A DNA stretch of 64,000 bases from Hyphomonadaceae bacterium TMED5 (GCA_002173095.1 NHBK01000002.1:1-64000); one strand, 5' to 3'; counted from the stretch's first letter, positions 33,564-42,893 are shown. Numbers and translations are program-made. The notes: generated from the letters alone by a model not told the origin.

Positions 33564-33689
33564 GTTTCGATATATATCTAAAAATGCATTCCACAAGGTT
33601 TGGGGGAACATTTTTGCAGCAAAGGCGTCTTAATTCTGCCGATATGGCGGCGCATAAGCCTGCCGCTTTCATCAGCCAGAGGGGCTTTT

Positions 33690-34484
33690 GTGGATACACC
33701 GACTTCAGATTTTTCCGATGATAACGCCGGGAAAACAGGGCAGACATCTTACTGGCAGACATCTTACTGGCAGGCGCATGACTGGCGGAATATTCGCAGC
33801 TTCATCTGGCGCTGGGTAAAGCGCGGCGCGCTGGCGCTATGCGGACTGGTATTTCTGGTTCATGTCTATGCTATTCTGACCGTCATCATGCTGCCGCCAA
33901 CCACGCTCAACATGCTTGGCTCGACACTGGTAGGGCGCGATGTTCAGCGCGATGGCGTCTCACTGGAACGCATATCTCCTAACCTCGTGCGTGCGGTGAT
34001 TGCCGCAGAGGATTCCCGTTTCTGTCAGCATGACGGCATTGATTTTGATGCGATCAATCAGGCGATCCGTGAACGCAATGCCGGTGGTCGTCTTCGCGGC
34101 GCATCGACCATCTCTCAGCAAACAGCGAAGAATGTCTTCTTGTGGAATGGCGGTGGTTTTGCGCGCAAGGGCGCTGAGGCCTGGATGACGATTGTTATTG
34201 AAAGCTTCTGGGGCAAGGCTCGCATTATGGAAACCTATCTCAATGTCGCCGAATGGGGTGATGGGATTTACGGTGCGGAGGCTGCGGCGCAGGCTCGTTT
34301 TGGTGTGTCCGCATCGGAGCTGACATCCAGACAAGCCGCGCTTCTCGCTGCGGTTCTGCCAAACCCAAATGAATGGCGTCTCGACCCGGCGGGCAATTAT
34401 GTGTCGGGGCGCGCATCAACCATTCAGCAGCGTATGGGTGTCGTGCAGCGTGATGGATTGGATGCCTGCGTTCTCGGCGAGTAG
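33690..34484 (+). CDS. mtgA: Monofunctional peptidoglycan glycosyltransferase
   Basis: 264 residues from GTG 33690, preceded by GAGGGG. One TM lies at about residues 44-65 (LALCGLVFLVHVYAILTVI). The GT51 motifs are clear: AAEDSRFCQHDGIDFDAI, GASTISQQTAKNVFLW, RKGAEAWMTIVIE and ETYLNVAEWGDGIYG. It polymerises lipid II glycan strands in the periplasm. A 15-bp tandem duplication near the N-terminus encodes TSYWQ twice. Confidence 0.94.
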   Translation: MDTPTSDFSDDNAGKTGQTSYWQTSYWQAHDWRNIRSFIWRWVKRGALALCGLVFLVHVYAILTVIMLPPTTLNMLGSTLVGRDVQRDGVSLERISPNLVRAVIAAEDSRFCQHDGIDFDAINQAIRERNAGGRLRGASTISQQTAKNVFLWNGGGFARKGAEAWMTIVIESFWGKARIMETYLNVAEWGDGIYGAEAAAQARFGVSASELTSRQAALLAAVLPNPNEWRLDPAGNYVSGRASTIQQRMGVVQRDGLDACVLGE

Positions 34485-34490
34485 ATAGGT

Positions 34491-35285
34491 CTACAGATCC
34501 ACCTTCAGATAGCGTGCCTGCACCAGTGAATAGAAGCCATAGCTTGCAATCGAAATGGCGCTCAGCGTGTAAAGCCAAAGGCCGAAGGGTTGTTCACGAA
34601 GCCAGCCGAGCAAGCTCGCAATACCGCGCGCTTCATCAGCATCACCAACCCAGCCTGCCCAGATGAGAAACACGCCGACCAGAGCGATCAGAATGCCACG
34701 TCCTGCGATGGCCGCTGTGATCAGGCGGCAGACAGTCTCACTGTCATAAGGCAGGTACAGACCGCTCTTCCAGCGTCCAGAAATGCCGCGCCAGACCTGT
34801 ACGCCGCCAATAGCGCCGACAGCCAATCCGGATGCGATAAGGATGAAGCGACCAAAGGTTTGGTTCAGGGCCAGTTCTGCGAGGCTTTCCGTCGTGCCGC
34901 CACCAGAACCGGAATTTTGGCCCATCATGACGAGGGCCGCTGCAATGCCCACGGTGAAATAGCTGATGCCTGAAGCGAGCATACCGAGTCGGGCGAAATA
35001 TCCGCTGGCATCATCGCCTTCATCGGACGTATCGAGAAAGGCCTGTACTCCGCGCCACAGCGCATAGAGCCAGAGCCCTGCTGCCAGCATGGCCAGCACT
35101 AAGAGACCAGATTCTTCGGCTTCCAGACGTCGAAATGTATCTCCCGGTGAGTATCCTTCTTCTCCCGAGCCTGGAGCAATGATCGCTGCCAATAAGAGTG
35201 ACGCGACCAGCGCATATACGACAGCGCGGCCAAATAAGCCCGCACGTGCAGTAAAATCAAAAAGGGCGTTGAGGGATTTGATCAT
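34491..35285 (-). CDS. DUF1206 membrane protein
   Basis: 264 residues from the ATG at 35283-35285; an ORF start 12 nt further up is weaker. The protein has six TM segments as three repeats of two, each with an ARxGxxxxGVVY-like opening (TARAGLFGRAVVYALVAS, FARLGMLASGISYFTVGI, ITAAIAGRGILIALVGVF). This repeat pattern is DUF1206. Function is unknown. It converges with mtgA (6 bp between stops). Confidence 0.9.
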   Translation of the reverse strand: MIKSLNALFDFTARAGLFGRAVVYALVASLLLAAIIAPGSGEEGYSPGDTFRRLEAEESGLLVLAMLAAGLWLYALWRGVQAFLDTSDEGDDASGYFARLGMLASGISYFTVGIAAALVMMGQNSGSGGGTTESLAELALNQTFGRFILIASGLAVGAIGGVQVWRGISGRWKSGLYLPYDSETVCRLITAAIAGRGILIALVGVFLIWAGWVGDADEARGIASLLGWLREQPFGLWLYTLSAISIASYGFYSLVQARYLKVDL

Positions 35286-35416
35286 CAGAAATTGCAACGC
35301 CGCAAACCGCAGAATTGTTCAATAGAAAATGAAAAAAGAAATCGGCTTGTTGTTCTGAGTGTCCCTTGGCAGTATCGCGCCACACAAGATGACAGATAAA
35401 AAAAAGGACGCAGGGG

Positions 35417-36361
35417 ATGTTTGAAACGCCTATTACTCAAGACGGTAACGTGATCTCGGGGCCATTGCGCGCGCCGAAGCAAATGCTCGAAGATCAGAGC
35501 TATGACGGGTCCGGTGCCGGCTCAATCCATGATGATTCCATGGCCGAAAAACTGGGCTTTAAAGCTGGCCCGATTGAGGGCCCGACCCATTTTTCACTGT
35601 TTGACCCGCTTCTGGTGAAAATCTGGGGCAAGGAATGGTTCGAAAAGGGCTGTTTCTCATCTCACTTCAAGAACATGGTTGTTGAAGGCGAAGAAACGAA
35701 AGCCTTTGTTGAACTGCCAAAAGATGAAAACCAGACACGCGTGCGCTGCTGGGCAGAAAAGGCTGATGGTACGCAGGTTCTTGAAGCCAGCGCGACTCTG
35801 GGGCCGGGCAAGACTGTTCTGGAAGAACGTCTCGAAACACTGAAGCCGCTCGACCATTTCATCATTCTTGAAGACATGTATGTCGGCATGAAAGGCGCAA
35901 TCGATGAGATGGCGACCATGGCGCCGGACCAGCATATGGGCGCGCTCTATCCGTTCTCTCTGAACCAGAAACTGGCGGCCATTACGGAAAACTCACCAGC
36001 TTATTCTGACGATGCTGCTTCACCCTGGGGCCGCGCAATCATCCCAACTGAGATGATGTCGGTGCTGGCTGAATACACCGTGCATGATGCAAAGTTTCCG
36101 CTGAAGCGCCCGGCAATTGGTCTGTTTGCGGACCTTGAGGTTCGCTATATCAACGGTCCTTTGTTTGTGGGTGAGGAATATCTGATCCGCCGCGAGATTG
36201 TCGCGCTGTCTGGCAGCCGCCGGACAGAGAGCTATTGGACGCGCTCAAAAATTTTCGACAAGACGGGAACAACCCAGATTGCCGAAACGCTTCTGAACCA
36301 TGCGGTCATGAAGAACTCATATCCGACGTATGAGGAAGAACTTGCCGCGAAAATGGCTTAA
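35417..36361 (+). CDS. MaoC-like/hot-dog-fold protein
   Basis: 314 residues with an SD AGGACGCAGGGG directly before ATG. The segment SIHDDSMAEKLGFKAGPIEGPTHFSLF is the MaoC/acyl-dehydratase hot-dog core motif (similar to GPIVHG). A second hot-dog half follows (FADLEVRYINGPLFVGEEYLIRREIVAL). Such proteins hydrate enoyl-CoA or hold acyl-thioesters; the substrate cannot be named. A terminator follows. Confidence 0.75.
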   Translation: MFETPITQDGNVISGPLRAPKQMLEDQSYDGSGAGSIHDDSMAEKLGFKAGPIEGPTHFSLFDPLLVKIWGKEWFEKGCFSSHFKNMVVEGEETKAFVELPKDENQTRVRCWAEKADGTQVLEASATLGPGKTVLEERLETLKPLDHFIILEDMYVGMKGAIDEMATMAPDQHMGALYPFSLNQKLAAITENSPAYSDDAASPWGRAIIPTEMMSVLAEYTVHDAKFPLKRPAIGLFADLEVRYINGPLFVGEEYLIRREIVALSGSRRTESYWTRSKIFDKTGTTQIAETLLNHAVMKNSYPTYEEELAAKMA

Positions 36362-36377
36362 GTCTTAATCGATCAGG

Positions 36378-36400
36378 TGCCCGCGAAAGCGGGCATTTTT
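36378..36400 (+). terminator. Rho-independent terminator
   Basis: TGCCCGC (36378-36384) pairs with GCGGGCA (36389-36395) across a GAAA tetraloop, followed by five T. Confidence 0.92.
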
Positions 36401-36528
36401 GCATTTGAACGTTCAGCCTGCATCTAAGAGACCGCACGATCTCCACCACGCGAAGGATATCTTAAAATACATTTGTAGTGGCGCGCTGCTCGTCTAGTCT
36501 CATGCCGAATTCCACTGGGAGAGAAACC

Positions 36529-37053
36529 ATGTCTTTCACACTTTATGACGCGACCGTTCCGGGCTTCATCCGAGTCTGCGAATCTACGCTCCATGCTATG
36601 AAGCTCGGGCGAGACTATTGCCGCGAGAATGCACTCAATCTTGAAGACATTCTGGATGAGCGACTTTGCGGCGATATGTTGCCGTTTTCCTTCCAGATCA
36701 AATCTGTCTGCACCCACACAATTGGTGCCATCAACGGCGCGACCGAAGGTGTGTTCAGCCCGATCCCGCCAATGTCTCAGCCGGATTATACGCAGCTGGA
36801 AGAGATGCTTGCGGTGACCATTAGCGAACTGAAAGCGCTGGACCCATCCGAAGTGAATTCGCTCGGTGGCGGCGATGTGATGTTCTCTATGAAAGAGATC
36901 AAAATCCCGTTCACGGTGGAAGGCTTCTTCATGTCGTTTTCTATTCCGAATATGCATTTCCACGCGACCACAGCCTATGATATTTTGCGTATGAAGGGCG
37001 TTCCGCTCGGCAAGCGTGTGTATCTGGGCAATCTGGATATCAAGCAGAGCTGA
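36529..37053 (+). CDS. DUF1993 family protein
   Basis: 174 residues from ATG 36529 (MSFTLYDATVPGF), with GGGAGAG upstream; an earlier ATG at 36478 has no SD and gives a non-conserved extension. It matches DUF1993, a DinB-like four-helix fold, with ESTLHAMKLGRDYC, LCGDMLPFSFQIKSVC and IPNMHFHATTAYDILRMKG. The His residues may bind metal as in DinB proteins. Physiological role is unknown. Confidence 0.88.
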   Translation: MSFTLYDATVPGFIRVCESTLHAMKLGRDYCRENALNLEDILDERLCGDMLPFSFQIKSVCTHTIGAINGATEGVFSPIPPMSQPDYTQLEEMLAVTISELKALDPSEVNSLGGGDVMFSMKEIKIPFTVEGFFMSFSIPNMHFHATTAYDILRMKGVPLGKRVYLGNLDIKQS

Positions 37054-37159
37054 TCAGTTTCGCTGCAGCTCACAACATAGATTTTTACAACGTATCAGCG
37101 CCGCTTGACCGGCGCTGAACATCACGTCCCACTAAGGTTTCCGACCAGAGGAGTGGGCG

Positions 37160-38287
37160 ATGCGCAGACGTGATTTCCTGACAGGCATGGGGGCGGCGAG
37201 CCTTGCCGGATGTGCGACCACGGGAAGCGTCGCTGCGCCTGAAACCAGCCAGGCCCCATATTGGACCCAGTTCGCCCCGGTGAGATCCAGCATGAACCGG
37301 GTCACGCGGACGCTTGTCGGACTTCGGCCTTATCGCCCTCAGGGCTATCGGCTCGGCTGGGAGTATATGGGCGACAAGACGGTCGTGCATTCCTATGGGC
37401 ATGGCGGCTGTGGGGTGACCATGTCCTGGGGCACGGCCGTGGTCGCGGCGGACTATGCCAGCGAAGCAGGCCATGAGGATGTCGCCATTCTTGGCTGCGG
37501 CGTTCAGGGGCTGACTACGGCGCTGACGCTCGCCCGGCGCGGGCACAAGGTCACTATGTATGCCGCCGAACTGCCGCCGCACACCACGTCGAACATTGCA
37601 GGCGTTCTCTGGATGCCGACGACTTATTTTGATCGTGAAGTTGCGACGCCGGAATGGCAGGCATGGGACCGTGCGCTGGTCCGCATGGCCTGGCTCGGCT
37701 TCATTCCGTATGTGAACCGTCCGGGCTATGGCGTCTATTGGGCCGACCATCATAATCTGGGGCCGCGTGAGCCGCGTGCCTGGACGCAAGGGCTTCCGGG
37801 CGGCGATGATATCTATCCAGAGCTTACGCGCACGATTGGGCCGGGCAATCTGTTTGCCTATGACTACCAGCAACGCTTCAAGGCGATGATCATTGACCCG
37901 GACTACTATCTGGATGCTATTTTGCAGGACGCGCAAACGGCCGGGGCCCGCATTGTTCAGCGCGAGTTTTCCGATCTGAGCGAGGTTCTGGCCCTGCCTG
38001 AGCGGACCATTGTGAACTGTACTGGCCTTGGCGCAGGGGCACTGTTCGGGGATGAAAGCATGTATCCTGTACGCGGCCAGCTCACCCATCTCCTGCCACA
38101 GGAAGACATCAATTATTCCTATGTCGCGCCGACTGAGAACGGCGTGCTCTACATGTTCCCGCGCAATACGGGCATCGTTCTCGGCGGGACGACGGATTAC
38201 CATGAATGGGACCGCACACCGAACCCGGCTGAGATTACTCGCATGGTGGAAGGCCATGCCGAGCTCGCCGGTCGTCTGTCGGTCTGA
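37160..38287 (+). CDS. Circularly permuted D-amino-acid-oxidase-like flavoprotein (Tat-exported)
   Basis: 375 residues. A Tat signal (RRRDFLTGM) runs into a lipobox LAGC at residue 18. Residues 54-60 (GLRPYRP) and 77-83 (HSYGHGG) match the very end of normal D-amino-acid oxidases, but here they precede the FAD dinucleotide motif AILGCGVQGLTTAL (about 109-122). The rest follows in usual order: AGVLWMPTTYF, IVNCTGLGAGAL, PVRGQLTHL and VLGGTTDYHEW. The protein stops exactly where the C-terminal GLRP segment would normally come. It would oxidise D-amino acids or similar imines with FAD in the periplasm. The amidohydrolase gene follows 69 bp later. Confidence 0.88.
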   Translation: MRRRDFLTGMGAASLAGCATTGSVAAPETSQAPYWTQFAPVRSSMNRVTRTLVGLRPYRPQGYRLGWEYMGDKTVVHSYGHGGCGVTMSWGTAVVAADYASEAGHEDVAILGCGVQGLTTALTLARRGHKVTMYAAELPPHTTSNIAGVLWMPTTYFDREVATPEWQAWDRALVRMAWLGFIPYVNRPGYGVYWADHHNLGPREPRAWTQGLPGGDDIYPELTRTIGPGNLFAYDYQQRFKAMIIDPDYYLDAILQDAQTAGARIVQREFSDLSEVLALPERTIVNCTGLGAGALFGDESMYPVRGQLTHLLPQEDINYSYVAPTENGVLYMFPRNTGIVLGGTTDYHEWDRTPNPAEITRMVEGHAELAGRLSV

Positions 38288-38356
38288 CGATAAACAATCA
38301 TAATTGACCGCGTGTGAGGGCCATGGTCCAGTCACCGCAAACGGGAAGGACACGCC

Positions 38357-39640
38357 ATGATCAGAACTCTTATCGCCTCGACCATGTTGATGACCGGGGT
38401 GCTCGCAAGCGCTGCTCATGCTGAAACGACGTATATCCACGCGGGTCACCTCATGGCTGTGCCGGGTGAGGGCTATGCGACAGAGCAAACTGTGATCATT
38501 GAAGATGGTCGCATTCTGTCCGTTGAGGATGGCTATATCGCGCCGGAAGAGGGCGTAGAGCTGATCGATCTGAGCGAGGGGTATGTCCTGCCGGGTCTGA
38601 TCGATTCCCATGTCCATCTGACCTCTGAATTTTCGCCGGATATGCGCGTCATGATGCTGTCCGAGTCGGAAGTCGATGAAGCGCTCGATGGCGCCATGTA
38701 TGCGCGCCGCACTGTCGAGGCGGGCTTTACGACCGTGCAGGATGTGGGCTCATCGCCCGAGGCGATTTTCTCGCTGCGTGACGCCATTATGGAGGGCGAT
38801 CTGACCGGTCCCCGTATTCGAGCGGCGGGTGCATCCATCTCTCCAACCGGTGGGCATGGCGATGTAAACGGGCTGTCGCCTGCACTGATGAATGTTTTTG
38901 AAAGCGAGTTTGCGTGCAATGGTGCCGACGATTGCCGTCGCTCTGTACGTCTCGCCATTCGTGGCGGAGCTGATGTGATCAAGATCACCGCGACGGGCGG
39001 CGTTTTGTCGAACACACGTGCCGGCCTTGGTCAGCAATTCTTTGATGATGAGCTGGTCGCGATTGTAGAGGCCGCTGAGAGCATGGGCCGCCGGGTGACG
39101 GCGCACGCTCACGGTGTTGAGGGCATTAATGCGGCGCTTCGCGCCGGTGTGCATTCCATCGAACATGGCTCATATCTGAATGACGAGACCATCGCGCTCT
39201 TCCTGGAACATGACGCAGTTCTGGTGCCCACCGTGATCGCGGGCATTACCGTGACGGGATGGGTGGAAGAGCCATGGCTGCCTGCACCATCTCGCGAAAA
39301 GGCAGCAATTGTCGGCCCACTCATGCTGGATATGCTGCGCCGGGCCCATGACGGTGGCGTGCGCATCGCCTTCGGAACCGATACGGGCGTCTCTCGCCAT
39401 GGCGAGAATGCGCAGGAATTCCTCTATATGGTCGAGGCTGGCTTTGAGCCGGAAGAGGCTATTCGCGCGGCGACCGTCGTGGCCGCTGAGCATGTCGAAC
39501 TTGAGAGCGAGATTGGCACTATCGAATCGGGCAAATCTGCGGACATCATCGCGGTGATGGGTGACCCGGTTGAAGACATTTCTGAACTTCTGGATGTGGA
39601 CTTCGTGATGGCTCGCGGAGCGGTATATGTCGCGCCCTGA
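38357..39640 (+). CDS. Exported amidohydrolase (imidazolonepropionase/prolidase-like)
   Basis: 427 residues with a Sec signal peptide ending AAHA. The metal-dependent hydrolase motifs are in order: LPGLIDSHVHLT (His-x-His), VIKITATGGV (metal-bridging Lys), VTAHAHG and SIEHGSYL (metal His pair), AFGTDTGVS (catalytic Asp), and a C-terminal beta-sandwich ending GKSADIIAVMGDP. Related secreted enzymes hydrolyse dipeptides such as Xaa-Pro or Xaa-Arg. Cotranscription with the permuted oxidase is likely, hinting at joint use of peptides and amino acids in the periplasm (inference). Confidence 0.88.
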   Translation: MIRTLIASTMLMTGVLASAAHAETTYIHAGHLMAVPGEGYATEQTVIIEDGRILSVEDGYIAPEEGVELIDLSEGYVLPGLIDSHVHLTSEFSPDMRVMMLSESEVDEALDGAMYARRTVEAGFTTVQDVGSSPEAIFSLRDAIMEGDLTGPRIRAAGASISPTGGHGDVNGLSPALMNVFESEFACNGADDCRRSVRLAIRGGADVIKITATGGVLSNTRAGLGQQFFDDELVAIVEAAESMGRRVTAHAHGVEGINAALRAGVHSIEHGSYLNDETIALFLEHDAVLVPTVIAGITVTGWVEEPWLPAPSREKAAIVGPLMLDMLRRAHDGGVRIAFGTDTGVSRHGENAQEFLYMVEAGFEPEEAIRAATVVAAEHVELESEIGTIESGKSADIIAVMGDPVEDISELLDVDFVMARGAVYVAP

Positions 39641-39769
39641 TCGGGGCGGAACGGACTATCGCGTCCGGGCATGAATTTTATCATACAGCGAAGACCGACT
39701 GAATTCGGTCTTGGTTGGACGTGTGTATATAGTGTAAGACTCCCATAAATAATAATAAGGGAGCATTTA

Positions 39770-40666
39770 ATGCCTCACATAACTGCGAACGGTGTCGGCA
39801 TCGAATACGAAGAATTCGGGCCAAATTTCGGAACACCGTTTCTCCTGATTTCTGGATATACCGGGCAAATGATCAACTGGCCGATGAGCTTCATCGAAGG
39901 CCTGGTTGATGAGGGCTTTCGCGTTATCCGCTTTGACAATCGCGATATTGGCCTGTCTCAGCAGTTTGACGATAAGGGTATTCCAGACCTCAAAAAAGTT
40001 GTTGAGGGCCTGCAAGATGGCACCGCGACAGACCATGCGCCTTACACGTTGGAAGATATGGCTGCAGATGCGGCGGGCCTTCTGGACGCGCTGAACGCCA
40101 AACCTGCAATCGTTATGGGCGTCAGCATGGGCGGAATGATCACGCAATTGCTGGCCCTGAACCATCCAGACGCTGTGAAAGCCATTATCCCGACCATGAC
40201 CTGGTCGAGCGACCCGGCACTGGAGCGGTCAACGCCCGAAGCGCAGGCCATGCTGACCGAGCGCCCAAATCCGCCAAGCCGCGCAAACATCATTCAGAAT
40301 GCGATCAAAGCGAACCGTGTGTTCGGGTCTGGCATCAGTCTTCAGGATGATGACGCTGCGCTCGCAGAAAAAGCAGGTGCCGCCTATGACCGAGCCTATC
40401 GCCCGGCGGGTGCTGCGCGCCAGTATGCAGCCATTCTGGCTCAACCGCTCTGGCATGAGCGCCTGTCTGAAGTGCGTGCACCGACACTGGTTCTGCATGG
40501 CGAGCGAGACACGCTGATCCTGCCGCACTGCGGGCGCGATGTGGCGGCGCGCATTCCGAATGCCAGTTTCATGGAAATTCCTGATTGGGGGCACGACCTG
40601 CCAGCGCGAGCAGTGCCGGTCGTGCTGGGCCATGTCATCCCATTCGCGAAACAGTATGCGGGCTAA
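39770..40666 (+). CDS. Alpha/beta hydrolase
   Basis: 298 residues. Nucleophile elbow GVSMGGMI (Ser about residue 122), acid in GERDTLIL, and His in WGHDLP give a complete triad. The opening (ANGVGIEYEEFG...LLISGYTGQM) is the common esterase/epoxide-hydrolase style. No signal peptide. Substrate unknown. It follows the amidohydrolase by about 130 bp, so it probably has its own promoter. Confidence 0.9.
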   Translation: MPHITANGVGIEYEEFGPNFGTPFLLISGYTGQMINWPMSFIEGLVDEGFRVIRFDNRDIGLSQQFDDKGIPDLKKVVEGLQDGTATDHAPYTLEDMAADAAGLLDALNAKPAIVMGVSMGGMITQLLALNHPDAVKAIIPTMTWSSDPALERSTPEAQAMLTERPNPPSRANIIQNAIKANRVFGSGISLQDDDAALAEKAGAAYDRAYRPAGAARQYAAILAQPLWHERLSEVRAPTLVLHGERDTLILPHCGRDVAARIPNASFMEIPDWGHDLPARAVPVVLGHVIPFAKQYAG

Positions 40667-40683
40667 ACCGGCACGCTGTCAGT

Positions 40684-41781
40684 TCAGAGATTGAAGCTCA
40701 GAATAAATCCCTCGCTTGGCAGTGTGCTGCCAGCGAGGACGCGGTCATAACATTCCTGAACAGCTTCGCCGCCAAGGCCACGGGCAGTTTTCACCCAACG
40801 TGACGCACTCGGATAGAACTCGATGAGTTCATTCGTCATGCGGTGTCGCAACTCGTTTTCACCGAGGTCTTCATCGCGGAGTTCAGAGTATTTCGATACG
40901 ACAAAAAACTTTGGTTTCGGGCCGCGTATATCGTCCAGACCGCTCCCCGAGCTGGCTGCTTTCCAGTCCGTTTCTCCGGCTGAAATGCTCTCGCACAAAT
41001 CATACCCTAGCGTATCGAACAGACGGGTGAAAATGTCGGCCTTGCCGGAAAAGTCTATGAAAACAGATCGTTTGACAGGTAGTTCGGCTTCGATGTCGTC
41101 ATAGAGAATGACTTTTTCAAAGTTCTGACTGTTCTTCGCAAAGGCGCGCCCATTGGGCGAGGTGAGGCCGATGACGGGAATGTTTTTCTTTCCGAGCAGC
41201 CATGCAAGCGCCATGGCGGTCTTGCAGGATGCGCTGGACACAATCACCTGATCAGCATCGAAATATGAGCTGCCTTTCAGCAGATCGACGAGCAGATAGG
41301 CCGAATAAAACAATGGCCGGAACAGCAATTGCTGGTTCTCATAATCGGCCCGATAGGCCGCGTCATTTGCGATCCGGATATAGCGATTATAGACGGCAGG
41401 CAGGTAATCCCGATTACTGGCGGCATCGACAAAACCCATTTCGTCGACTGTGTCGGGTTTGAATATCCAGCCGCTGGCAGACGGGAAAAACCCGTAAAAG
41501 CGTTCGCCTTCTTCAATATCGTCATTGCGGCTGTCTTCTACCGTCGCAAACCCCCATGCGGGAATGCAGCCCCATCCGGCTTGCGGCATGGGAAAGAAGT
41601 TCCAGTATTTTCGGCTCTCTCCGTGGAGGGCGTAGGCGATGTTACTGGCCGTGAACGCGAAAGCTTCAATGCTGAGCAGGACTTCGCCTGTCTTGAGCTC
41701 ACGTTCTGGCAACTTCACCAAGCGGGAGTGCTGGAAGTCGGTCTTGTCGACCTCCAGACATTCGATCTGGCCAATTGTCAT
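40684..41781 (-). CDS. DUF2855 family protein
   Basis: 365 residues from ATG 41779-41781. The order KTGEVLLSIEAFAFTASNIAYAL, GESRKYWNFFP and IVSSASCKTAMALAWLL resembles medium-chain dehydrogenase/reductase proteins, and the whole fits DUF2855. The usual GroES-like catalytic zinc ligands are not visible. A GGAG lies 11 nt upstream. It converges with the hydrolase gene. Function is not known. Confidence 0.85.
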   Translation of the reverse strand: MTIGQIECLEVDKTDFQHSRLVKLPERELKTGEVLLSIEAFAFTASNIAYALHGESRKYWNFFPMPQAGWGCIPAWGFATVEDSRNDDIEEGERFYGFFPSASGWIFKPDTVDEMGFVDAASNRDYLPAVYNRYIRIANDAAYRADYENQQLLFRPLFYSAYLLVDLLKGSSYFDADQVIVSSASCKTAMALAWLLGKKNIPVIGLTSPNGRAFAKNSQNFEKVILYDDIEAELPVKRSVFIDFSGKADIFTRLFDTLGYDLCESISAGETDWKAASSGSGLDDIRGPKPKFFVVSKYSELRDEDLGENELRHRMTNELIEFYPSASRWVKTARGLGGEAVQECYDRVLAGSTLPSEGFILSFNL

Positions 41782-41917
41782 TCGGCTGCAATTCTCCTGC
41801 AATCCATGCCCAAATTATTCCCCTTAGAAGAGAGGATATATTGGTGAGAACTATCTGCCAATGCGCATTAGTCGAACAGATGTTGAAACATTTTTCTGCG
41901 CATTGGAGGCGAGGAGA

Positions 41918-42841
41918 TTATTTCTTGCGGCGCGGCGGTCCGGAACGTGGTCCGTTCGGGCGCGAAGGGCGACCATTCGAGCGATTGCCCGGACGACGTG
42001 AGCCCTGACGTTGAGATGGACGCGACATACGCTGAGTTTCCATACCATCGCCGAGAATGTGGACCAGTTTATCGGCGGGCACTTCTTCCAGTGCGCCAGA
42101 CGCGAGTTCTGCCAGCTCAAACGGACCATATTTGATACGGATAAGACGGTTCACAGTGAGGCCAACGGCCGCGAGTGCTTTACGAACCTCGCGGTTTTTG
42201 CCCTCGCGCAGTACAACATGCAGCCAGTTATTGGTGCCGGTTGTCCGCTCCAGCGTTGCATCAATGCTGGCATATTCAACGCCATCAACAACGACGCCGG
42301 TTTTCAGGTCTTTCAGGGCCTCATCGGTCACGCGGCCATGTGCACGCGCGCGATAATGGCGTTCCAACCCGGTGGCAGGCAGCTCCATTTTGCGCGCCAG
42401 TTCGCCATCATTGGTGAGAAGCAGCAGGCCTTCTGTGGTCAGGTCGAGACGACCAACCGTCACGACGCGCGGCAGCGATTTCGGCAAATGGTCGAAAATG
42501 GTGGACCGGCCTTCAGGGTCACGGGTTGCGGTGATCAGGCCGGCGGGCTTGTGATACATCCACATCCGGGTCGCTTCCGGCGGGCGCACGATCTGGCCGC
42601 GGACTTTGATCTGGTCGCGTGCGGTGACCTTTACGGCAGGGCTATCCAGCCTTTCGCCATTCACCATGACCTTACCTTCGCTGATCAGCGTTTCCGCTTC
42701 GCGGCGTGAATAGATGCCGGCATGTGCGAGATATTTCGCAATGCGTTCGCCATCTTCCAATTTTGTTTCGGGCTTTGCTGGTGGTCTGCCACGCGATTGC
42801 GTGTCTCTGCGACCCCGGCCCGTCTCCCGACGCTCCGTCAT
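41918..42841 (-). CDS. Pseudouridine synthase, RluB/RsuA family
   Basis: 307 residues: a basic N-terminus, an S4 RNA-binding domain (about 33-75, RIAKYLAHAGIYSRREAETLI), then the catalytic domain with VGRLDLTTEGLLLLTNDG (catalytic Asp in GRLD) and REGKNREVRK. The C-terminal tail is Arg/Pro/Gly-rich. RluB acts on 23S rRNA U2605 and RsuA on 16S U516; the long basic tails and S4 domain favour RluB. The 115-bp gap to the DUF2855 gene holds no gene. Confidence 0.92.
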   Translation of the reverse strand: MTERRETGRGRRDTQSRGRPPAKPETKLEDGERIAKYLAHAGIYSRREAETLISEGKVMVNGERLDSPAVKVTARDQIKVRGQIVRPPEATRMWMYHKPAGLITATRDPEGRSTIFDHLPKSLPRVVTVGRLDLTTEGLLLLTNDGELARKMELPATGLERHYRARAHGRVTDEALKDLKTGVVVDGVEYASIDATLERTTGTNNWLHVVLREGKNREVRKALAAVGLTVNRLIRIKYGPFELAELASGALEEVPADKLVHILGDGMETQRMSRPSQRQGSRRPGNRSNGRPSRPNGPRSGPPRRKK

Positions 42842-42893
42842 CGTCTATCCTTTCGATATCCAGCCGGCTCAATATCACGCCAATAAGCTGGCG

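Noticed and set aside
37085-38617. 510-codon open frame on the minus strand opposite the permuted oxidase
   Set aside because: It runs antisense through a clearly coding region, has a composition of His, Arg and Gln typical of a shadow frame, and matches no family. The plus-strand gene has strong motifs.
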